Source: Akkermansiaceae bacterium
GTDB taxonomy: Bacteria; Verrucomicrobiota; Verrucomicrobiia; Verrucomicrobiales; Akkermansiaceae
Assembly (NCBI GenBank): GCA_014379305.1
Contig: JACMMB010000272.1
Span: forward strand, 1-24,213
DNA length: 24,213 nt
Direction of reading: 5' to 3'
Below, piece after piece: positions 14,228 to 20,142 of this stretch. Position 1 is the stretch's first letter. Each line of letters opens with the position of its first letter. The position numbers were made by a program, and so were the translations under genes. Below the pieces are notes generated by a model. It was given only the letters and a program-made list of their open reading frames with translations, did no database searches and was not told the DNA's origin.

Positions 14228-15910
14228 TCAGGGTTTAATCTCTTTGCCGCAGTCCAACATCCGGCTCCCGAAAAACGGATTCTGCCCGGCTCGCCCGCCC
14301 GTCTGCAACCAACGGCCTTTCTTCGCCGAATCAGGCACCGCTTCATCCACCATCGGACATTCCCAGATCTGCATGTTTGGAAATCCTTCCGACTTTCTCA
14401 ACGGTTCAAGCACTGCCGTGCCCGCCATGGTGAATTTAAGAAAAGCAGCCCTGGCCGAAGCAATGTCTGCGTGACCATGAAAATGTCCGGAAGAGTTCAG
14501 GGCCGCCAAATCATCTTTTGAAACAGCAGTGACCTTCAGCGCCTCAGTCAGTTTTCCGGCCCGCTTCATCATCGGCTGCGAAACTTGAATGAACCCTGGC
14601 AAATCATCCGCAGCAAGCTTAGCAGCCATCGCATCCGCCGTTTCGATGAATTCCGCGATCACTTCAAGCTGCTGCTTGTTCAACCCGGTGGATGGGGTTG
14701 CTACTTCCTTTTCCTCTGTCGGAGACATGAACGCGCGGTTGATTTCCGCCTGGCCGTCGATCAGCAAGTTCCCGTTTGTGACCACCCGATCACCCGCTTC
14801 CAAGCCGGATAAAACCTCCACCAAAGCATCACCGCGCCGACCAAGCTTCACCGGCACCTGCGCGTAAGCTCCCTCCTCCCGATCCAGATAAACGACTGCT
14901 TGAGGCCCGGTATGGATCACCGCCGCTTTTGGAATGGAAAGGGCCGGCGTCGCATCCAGTTTCACCATTCCATCCGCATAAACCCGATGCAGCAATTCCC
15001 TCCGCCCGTTAACTTTCGGGTTTGGCAGGTCCACCCTCACTTTGGTTGAACGGGTCATTTCGTCCAAATTCGGATCAATGAAACTGATCACTCCGGGATA
15101 AATTTTCCCGGGCTGTGACGGTGTGCTCACATCGACTTTCTGGCCAACTTCAAGCCATGGCAGATCCTGCTCATAGGCATCGAACTGAAACCACATCACG
15201 TCGAAGTCGGCAATCTCGAAAAGCTTCTGTCCGACGGTGAAGTACTGACCCTCGTAAATCTCGTGCTCGACCACCGTTCCGCTCAGAGGAGCCAGGATCA
15301 TGGAGCTGAGCATGTCATTCGGCTTGTCAGCAAGCTCTCCGATCTGACTCTCGTTCAGGCCCATTTGTTTCAAACGCAAGCCTGTGCTGACTTTCAATTC
15401 TCCCGCAAGCCGGCGGTATTCACGCTCCGCCTGTAGCAGCGAAGGACTATAAATCATTGCCAGCGGCTGCCCGGCGACCACATCGAAGCCGTGGTGATTC
15501 GCAAACAGCGTCTCCACCCTCCCATCGACATAAGCACTGATTATCCGATGGTTCCGCTCGTCATCATCGATCATCCCCGAAACTTCCAGATTGCGGACCA
15601 GAGGCTGCACCTTTGCTTCCGCTGTCTCCACATGCAGCACTTGGATCTGTGTCTGCGAAAGCGCCACGATGTTCTCTCCGCCCGAAGCATCAAAACCTTT
15701 TTCCCCGGCGTAAACCGGAGTGAGTTCCATCCCGCAAATCGTGCACCGGCCGGGCTTGTCGCTTTTTATCCACGGATGCATCGCGCTCTGGTAATAGAGC
15801 AGCTCTTTTTTTCCTCTTTCAGCTGCAATCGGGCTATCTTTTTTGAGGAAATACCAAGTACTCGCTGCGACAATCAGCGCTGTAATCAAAACGGTGAACA
15901 ATGTTTTCAT
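14228..15910 (-). CDS. cusB: CusB-like periplasmic adaptor (membrane fusion protein) with DUF3347-like C-terminus
   Basis: Links the RND pump to the outer-membrane channel and can deliver metal to it. 560 residues. There is an N-terminal membrane anchor (4-22), then a heavy-metal-binding module at about 38-68 (YYQSAMHPWIKSDKPGRCTICGMELTPVY), then the barrel-sandwich/lipoyl and hairpin region (GRVETLFANHHGFDVVAGQPL; AREYRRL-type helices) and a beta-barrel region with VWFQFDAYEQDLPWL-like sequence. The last ~150 residues resemble DUF3347 (NKQQLEVIAEFIETADAMAAKLAADDLPGF; GHADIASARAAFLKF), ending in a Cys-bearing tail (WECPMV; NPFFGSRMLDCG). This C-terminal extension is absent from E. coli CusB and is common in efflux adaptors of Bacteroidota-like bacteria. 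It sits 5 nt downstream of the channel gene. Confidence 0.9.
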   Translation of the reverse strand: MKTLFTVLITALIVAASTWYFLKKDSPIAAERGKKELLYYQSAMHPWIKSDKPGRCTICGMELTPVYAGEKGFDASGGENIVALSQTQIQVLHVETAEAKVQPLVRNLEVSGMIDDDERNHRIISAYVDGRVETLFANHHGFDVVAGQPLAMIYSPSLLQAEREYRRLAGELKVSTGLRLKQMGLNESQIGELADKPNDMLSSMILAPLSGTVVEHEIYEGQYFTVGQKLFEIADFDVMWFQFDAYEQDLPWLEVGQKVDVSTPSQPGKIYPGVISFIDPNLDEMTRSTKVRVDLPNPKVNGRRELLHRVYADGMVKLDATPALSIPKAAVIHTGPQAVVYLDREEGAYAQVPVKLGRRGDALVEVLSGLEAGDRVVTNGNLLIDGQAEINRAFMSPTEEKEVATPSTGLNKQQLEVIAEFIETADAMAAKLAADDLPGFIQVSQPMMKRAGKLTEALKVTAVSKDDLAALNSSGHFHGHADIASARAAFLKFTMAGTAVLEPLRKSEGFPNMQIWECPMVDEAVPDSAKKGRWLQTGGRAGQNPFFGSRMLDCGKEIKP

Positions 15911-15915
15911 AAGAA

Positions 15916-17166
15916 TTATTTCGAGATTTGAATGGGGACGAGAAGATTGAGTTTTTCAACCGCCGCGAGTTGCATGGCAATGAAACGGCGTTGTTCGAGA
16001 TCCACGGAGAAAAGCAGCCGCCGTGACTCCAAGAGATCGGTCAACGGCGCTTTCGAAATGATCCAAGAGGCTTCCAAAGTCTGGTTCGCCTCGATCGCTT
16101 TCTGACGAATTTCTCCGCCATAGGCCCGGGCTTGGGCGGCGGCGTTCGCGGCCTCGGTTACCGCAGTGATTACCTGGGTAGCGACTTCACGACGCAGGAC
16201 TTCAATATCGGCTGTGGCGGCGTCCGCGCGGAATTGCGCGGCATCAATCCTCGCCTGATTGGAGTCACGATTGAACCACGGGATCGTCATCTTCACCCCG
16301 AGTGTCGTGCTGCGGAAGTCCCCTCCCGAATACAGGGCTGTATCCACACCCACGGATATCGCCGGTTGCCGTTCCCGGTCTGCGATCCGCACCTCCGCCC
16401 GGCTCGCATTCGCCATTTCCCGCAAGGTCCGCACTTGCGGATTGGCATAGGCTATCCGCGCGACTTCTGAAGCGGCCTGAGGCACCGGTGGCGAGGAAAC
16501 AGGCAGGCGCAAAGTTCGCCATGAATTGCCAAGAGTGCGCCCGAGGACCAGATTCAATTTCTGTTCGAATCCTTTCCGGCTGCGACCCGCCGCATCCAGA
16601 CTTTGCTCTGATCTTGCAACTTCGGAGGCAAGTCTGATCGAATCAATACTCGTCGCTGCCGGATCAAGGGCGAGATCACGGGCGTTGGACTCCATTTCGC
16701 GTAGCCACGCAATTTCTCCGGAAGAAAGCCGCACGATCTCATCGGATAGCGCCAGCTCGATCGCGACCATCGTTGCCTCAACCCCGGACTGAATTCCTGC
16801 CGCCCTGGCTTTTTCCATCTCCGCACGCCGCATGGCTTCGGACTTGATCAAATTTGCTTCGTAAAGCCCTGGCTTGGGAAATGTTTGTTCGAAGCCAACC
16901 ATGATATCGCCATCGTCCGCACGCATCATTTGATCAGCCGCCATAAAGCCGATGCCAACCATCGGATCCTCCCATAAACGGCTGCCAGCTATATCCAGCC
17001 CTGCGGCTTTGACGCGACTTTCGGCACTCTGCAGCGAAGGGTGATTTTGCGCGGCTTCAGCGCGGATGGAACCGAGAAAAGCTTCATCAAGGATATTCGT
17101 CCGCTGCCCTTTCAGCAGGCTTGCTAGCAAAAAGCAGCCTGAGACAAGTGTTGTGAGAAATTTCAT
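15916..17166 (-). CDS. cusC: TolC-family outer-membrane efflux channel (CusC-like)
   Basis: A 416-residue outer-membrane efflux protein. The N-terminus (MKFLTTLVSGCFLLASLLKG) is a signal peptide; a Cys at residue 11 lies inside the hydrophobic core and is a poor lipobox. Two repeats of the OEP fold are suggested by HPSLQSAESRVKAAGLDIAGSR near 36-58 and NPQVRTLREMANASRAEVRIADRERQPAISVGVD at about 240-275, each starting with the family N-P/H-P block and a long helix. The segment FEQTFPKPG is typical of metal-export channels. First of three tightly packed genes with the CusB- and CusA-like genes, it should form the outer-membrane part of that tripartite pump. The ATG is about 100 bp downstream of the Cys-rich gene. 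Metal specificity is inferred from the neighbours. Confidence 0.88.
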   Translation of the reverse strand: MKFLTTLVSGCFLLASLLKGQRTNILDEAFLGSIRAEAAQNHPSLQSAESRVKAAGLDIAGSRLWEDPMVGIGFMAADQMMRADDGDIMVGFEQTFPKPGLYEANLIKSEAMRRAEMEKARAAGIQSGVEATMVAIELALSDEIVRLSSGEIAWLREMESNARDLALDPAATSIDSIRLASEVARSEQSLDAAGRSRKGFEQKLNLVLGRTLGNSWRTLRLPVSSPPVPQAASEVARIAYANPQVRTLREMANASRAEVRIADRERQPAISVGVDTALYSGGDFRSTTLGVKMTIPWFNRDSNQARIDAAQFRADAATADIEVLRREVATQVITAVTEAANAAAQARAYGGEIRQKAIEANQTLEASWIISKAPLTDLLESRRLLFSVDLEQRRFIAMQLAAVEKLNLLVPIQISK

Positions 17167-17169
17167 TTT

Positions 17170-17274
17170 TCATCTGAGTCAAAGTTAATTTTTTCGGACA
17201 CACCCGCAGCAGGCCCGAAAACGGCCTGAAAAGTTGCGGACACAATTCGTCTGTCAAGGGGACGACTCAGATGA
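17170..17274. repeat. Perfect 11-bp inverted repeat bracketing the cusC upstream region
   Basis: TCATCTGAGTC (17170-17180) is the exact reverse complement of GACTCAGATGA (17264-17274), 83 bp apart. One arm overlaps the stop codon of the Cys-rich gene; the other lies 4 bp upstream of the cusC start. Between them are a second, 6-bp inverted repeat (CAGGCC, 17210-17215; GGCCTG, 17223-17228) and a perfect -35-like TTGACA on the minus strand (17257-17252) without a good -10. It may be a long-loop mRNA structure, an operator pair or a MITE-like remnant. Confidence 0.5.
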
Positions 17275-17629
17275 TGAAGCGGCAAAACGCGACCGAAAGT
17301 GGCACCCCACGATAACCGTTCGGCGCGTCGCTGCGGATAAGGGGATCTAACACCACGCCAAGATATTGGGTTGGTGTTATCTCAAAAATTTCCGGTCCTG
17401 CAGGGGAAACTGCCAAGTTGATGCCTTCCCGACTTACGGGTATGGCCGGTAAGGTAGGCTTTTCATTCTCACTTTGATGAGCACAAGGACATTGATCGGA
17501 ATCGCCGCAACAGCCGCAACTTGCATCTGTTGCAGGCATGATGACCATGTTGAATGGAACGGAAGCAGAATGGGATAACTGGAGAAGTATCCCCAAAGCC
17601 AAAGCCGCTATTTGCCGTATCACCTCCAC
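17267..17629 (-). CDS. Small exported Cys-rich protein of unknown function
   Basis: From the chosen GTG the protein has 120 residues: a signal peptide (EVIRQIAALALGILLQLSHSA) followed by a short mature region with a compact Cys cluster, SCGCCGDSDQCPCAHQ, giving five Cys and one His in about 14 residues, then a Pro/Glu-rich stretch and a C-terminus with one more Cys. The cluster looks like a metal-binding site. The frame is open upstream to a TTG at 17689 that overlaps the previous stop; that start would add a long N-region and cannot be excluded. The gene sits between the TonB operon and the cus genes, which suggests periplasmic metal buffering or sensing. This is inference from composition and position; I recognise no named family. 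Confidence 0.65.
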   Translation of the reverse strand: MEVIRQIAALALGILLQLSHSASVPFNMVIMPATDASCGCCGDSDQCPCAHQSENEKPTLPAIPVSREGINLAVSPAGPEIFEITPTQYLGVVLDPLIRSDAPNGYRGVPLSVAFCRFII

Positions 17630-17685
17630 ATTCGTTAGAGTATTGGTTATAAACCTTATTTCAACCACTTTCGCTATTCTATCCG

Positions 17686-18126
17686 TCAACGGGCACCGGC
17701 AGCTTTGAGTTTTGCAACTGCGGCATCTAGACGTTTGCGGGCTGCGGTTAAATCAAGGTTGAGTGCCTTGAGTTTTTCGTCACGCGCGGCGATGGCGGCT
17801 TCCCAAGCTTTAATCTGCTCGCGGGAGGCGGTGATTTCGTTCTCGAGGTCGCTGGCCCGGGTCGTGGTTTCCGCAAGGGTGCGCGAGGATTCTTCGGCAG
17901 CCGCCTGCGTCGACTTGATGGACTGTTTGAGCACGGCGATGTCGCGTTCGAGATTGAGAGCCCGTTTGGTTTCTTCAGCTGAAATCTCCCTTGCCGCGTT
18001 CAGCTCGCTTTTCAATCCTATCAACTCCTCATTGGTGGCGCGCTCCTTCAGCCATTGGGAAATAACCACCGCCGTCAGGACCAGGCAGCCGATGAAGTTG
18101 AGAACGGGCAGGACACGGAATTTCAC
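17686..18126 (-). CDS. Small membrane-anchored coiled-coil protein following ExbD
   Basis: 146 residues from a GTG start 3 nt after the exbD stop. Residues 5-23 (VLPVLNFIGCLVLTAVVIS) form one membrane helix; nearly all the rest (about 27-145) is a charged, Ala/Leu/Glu/Lys-rich heptad-like sequence expected to form a long coiled coil in the periplasm. There are no cysteines beyond one in the helix. It is part of the TonB-ExbB-ExbD operon. The arrangement resembles accessory proteins that extend from the inner membrane through the periplasm, and it may help assemble or space the motor complex or its outer-membrane partner. No family name can be given. Confidence 0.75.
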   Translation of the reverse strand: MKFRVLPVLNFIGCLVLTAVVISQWLKERATNEELIGLKSELNAAREISAEETKRALNLERDIAVLKQSIKSTQAAAEESSRTLAETTTRASDLENEITASREQIKAWEAAIAARDEKLKALNLDLTAARKRLDAAVAKLKAAGAR

Positions 18127-18129
18127 GCT

Positions 18130-18552
18130 TCAGGGATTGGGATTTTTCGATTCAAAACTGACTTTTTGAATGCCCGCATCGCGTACCGCATTAAGCACGC
18201 CGAGGACTTGTTTGTGACGGGCGTCTTCATCCGCCGCAATAAGCACGCGGACTTCGTTGGGCAGCGCATTGGCTTTGAGGCGAATGGTGATTTCCGAGAG
18301 GGTTACAATTTCGCTGTCCCAAGTGGTTACGCCGTTCGCATCGATGGCGATCTGGAACAGCGGGGTTTTCGTATCCGGAATGCCGGTGGAGGCATCGGGC
18401 AGGGTGATCGGCACGCGGTGCAGCTGGGTCATGCTGAGGCTCACCAACATGAAGGCGGCAAGCAGGAAAAACATGATGTCTATGAGCGGGATGATCTCTA
18501 TCCGCGCTTCGTCTCCCTCGTCACCCGAAGGTCTTTGGAGTTCAACAGGCAT
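18130..18552 (-). CDS. exbD: ExbD/TolR-family biopolymer transport protein
   Basis: 140 residues. The single membrane helix (about 20-41, IIPLIDIMFFLLAAFMLVSL) carries Asp25, the proton-conducting residue of ExbD/TolR, in the signature IPLIDIMFFLLAAFM. The remaining ~95 residues are the periplasmic domain, ending with the family segment VLIAADEDARHKQVLGVLNAVRDAGIQKVSF. It works with ExbB as a proton channel that energises TonB. The ATG overlaps the exbB stop by one base (TGATG), a usual sign of coupling. TolR-like use cannot be ruled out from sequence, but the TonB gene in the operon favours ExbD. Confidence 0.92.
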   Translation of the reverse strand: MPVELQRPSGDEGDEARIEIIPLIDIMFFLLAAFMLVSLSMTQLHRVPITLPDASTGIPDTKTPLFQIAIDANGVTTWDSEIVTLSEITIRLKANALPNEVRVLIAADEDARHKQVLGVLNAVRDAGIQKVSFESKNPNP

Positions 18553-19211
18553 CAGGATTTGCTGCGGTTCGCGGCGAAAACCTCGAGGTCATGGCCGTGT
18601 TCCTTCGCGGATTTTACCAGTAGCTCGGTGTGGTTGATCCAACGTTCTAGGGAACCCCGGAGGACGGAAACCCGCTTGCGGAAAAAGTTGTATGGCAGCA
18701 GGCAGAGAATCGCGATGGCGATGCCGCATGCGGTGGCAATGAGCGCTTCGCCAATTCCGCCGGAGACTTTCGCGGCGGCAAGTTGCTCATCGCCGACGAA
18801 AGAGAATGAACCCATGATCCCGACTACCGTGCCGAACAGCCCCAACAACGGAGCCAGGGTGATCAAAGTACTCAACACCCACATGTGGGCCTCGGATTTC
18901 TCAAGCAAATGGGTGGCATGGAGCTGCATCGCGGCAAGCATCGAGGTGTGCGCGTGAGTCATGCCATCGTTGAGATTGGTCAGAAAGGGATCGCTGGTTT
19001 TTTTACCAAGTTCCCATGCAGTGGTGAAATCCCCGGTGCCGATGGCGATCCGGGCTTGTTCCTGTTCGGCGAGCCTGAGAGTTGCCCGGAAACGCAACCA
19101 CCACACCACACGGTCCAGCACGACACAGAGAGCGAGGAAAAATGTGCCGAGAATGGGCCACATAACCCAGCCACCTTCTATGAATGTTTTGACGACGATG
19201 TTGGAAAGCAC
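18552..19211 (-). CDS. exbB: ExbB/TolQ/MotA-family proton channel protein
   Basis: About 219 residues from a GTG. Three membrane helices are seen: one near the N-terminus (MWPILGTFFLALCVVLDRVVWWL) and two in the C-terminal half (LSTLITLAPLLGLFGTVVGIMGSF and IGEALIATACGIAIAILCLLPYNFF), with the family signature APLLGLFGTVVGI and GGIGEALIATACGI. With ExbD it forms the inner-membrane proton channel that drives TonB. The frame is open further upstream inside tonB. A TTG at 19223, overlapping the tonB TGA as TTGA, is an alternative start. No strong Shine-Dalgarno decides between them. Confidence 0.9.
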   Translation of the reverse strand: MLSNIVVKTFIEGGWVMWPILGTFFLALCVVLDRVVWWLRFRATLRLAEQEQARIAIGTGDFTTAWELGKKTSDPFLTNLNDGMTHAHTSMLAAMQLHATHLLEKSEAHMWVLSTLITLAPLLGLFGTVVGIMGSFSFVGDEQLAAAKVSGGIGEALIATACGIAIAILCLLPYNFFRKRVSVLRGSLERWINHTELLVKSAKEHGHDLEVFAANRSKS

Positions 19212-19219
19212 GGTGGTAA

Positions 19220-19948
19220 TCAATCGAGTTTGAAAACGATGGGTTGGGTCTTGGTTGTTACTCCGCCTGGCGGAAAGCTCCATCGGCGAACTGTCCTCAC
19301 AGCTTCAGCATTGAGTAAAGGCCAAGGTGACGGGGATTTCGCGTGAGCGGAGATGACACGACCTCTGGAATCGATGGTGAACTGAACCTGAACCGTGCCT
19401 TCCTGTTTTCTGCGTTTCGCTTCGGATGGATAGTTTGGCCGTGGTTTGCGGCCTGCGGCAATTCGTGCAGCGTCGGACATGCCGCTGCTTTTGCCTGCAG
19501 ACGGGATACCGGATGTTTTCCTTGAGCCTGAAAGATTCGCGGTGGTGGATTTTCCAGGCGTCCGGGTAGGAGCTGTTGGTCGAAGCGACGGCGTGGATTT
19601 GGACTTATTTGGGTATTCGGGTGCTTTCGATCTGGCTATAGCAGGAGGCGGTGGAAGATCCGGGATTTCGGGAAGTGGTGAGAGCTCAGCCAGCTCGGGC
19701 ATTTCCGGAGGCGCGGGCAAGGTTTCCTCAACCATCTCGTTAATATCGGGCGTCGCCTCTTCAGTGCTTCTGGTATCCGCTTCATTACCCAAGGTGAAAT
19801 CGTCCTGGGTAACCACCGTTTCTGTTACCGCTGCGACGATGGGGACTTGATACCAGCCCGAAACAACCATGCCCAAGGTGCCAAACGACGCCACGCTAAG
19901 CCATGCGGCGAGCGTACCTATGTTTAGTGTGTGGAACAGGGTGTTCAT
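19220..19948 (-). CDS. tonB: TonB-family energy transducer
   Basis: 242 residues. A membrane helix at about 10-34 anchors the protein; a Glu/Pro-rich region follows (60-105, LPAPPEMPELAELSPLPEIPDLPPPP), then a Ser/Thr/Lys-rich spacer and a C-terminal TonB domain from about 163 (KPRPNYPSEAKRRKQEGTVQVQF, DSRGRV, LNAEAVRTVRRWSFPPG). It transmits the energy of the ExbB-ExbD channel across the periplasm to TonB-dependent outer-membrane transporters. It is first in an operon with exbB and exbD. No TonB-dependent receptor lies in the window, so the transported substrate is unknown; closeness to the Cus genes suggests, but does not show, a metal. Confidence 0.88.
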   Translation of the reverse strand: MNTLFHTLNIGTLAAWLSVASFGTLGMVVSGWYQVPIVAAVTETVVTQDDFTLGNEADTRSTEEATPDINEMVEETLPAPPEMPELAELSPLPEIPDLPPPPAIARSKAPEYPNKSKSTPSLRPTAPTRTPGKSTTANLSGSRKTSGIPSAGKSSGMSDAARIAAGRKPRPNYPSEAKRRKQEGTVQVQFTIDSRGRVISAHAKSPSPWPLLNAEAVRTVRRWSFPPGGVTTKTQPIVFKLD

Positions 19949-19959
19949 AAGACGGCGGG

Positions 19960-19988
19960 AATTTAGATGTGATGACAGGTCGAGACAA
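19960..19988 (-). promoter_or_regulatory. Candidate promoter of the tonB operon
   Basis: On the minus strand TTGTCT (19988-19983), a 17-bp spacer and TAAATT (19965-19960), ending 11 bp before the tonB ATG. Each box matches four of six consensus bases. The very short distance to the start codon would leave a near-leaderless mRNA, so this is tentative. Confidence 0.25.
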
Positions 19989-20015
19989 CGCTCAAGACAA
20001 AAAAGGATCCGTAAT

Positions 20016-20037
20016 AAACGTGTTAACCATCACGTTT
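20016..20037. promoter_or_regulatory. Candidate operator: perfect 7-bp inverted repeat in the divergent tonB/kinase region
   Basis: AAACGTG (20016-20022) and CACGTTT (20031-20037) are exact reverse complements separated by 8 bp. The half-site centres are 15 bp apart. The repeat lies in the 194-bp divergent intergenic region, about 28 bp upstream of the candidate tonB -35. No T-run follows on either side, so a dimer-binding site is more likely than a terminator. Confidence 0.5.
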
Positions 20038-20142
20038 GCGGAAAGCGAAATCAGCTTAATCATGGTGATCGGATTGAGCAACGGATGTAAAATTTAATTA
20101 GTTTTTCTTGATAATTCTAAAAACTTTGACAATCTGGCATTT

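Noticed and set aside
15916..17166. CusC-like protein as a lipoprotein using Cys11
   Set aside because: The Cys lies too early, in the middle of the hydrophobic core, for a working lipobox.
19212..19283. Longer exbB start inside tonB
   Set aside because: It would overlap the conserved TonB C-terminal domain, and the added residues are polar and unlike ExbB N-termini.
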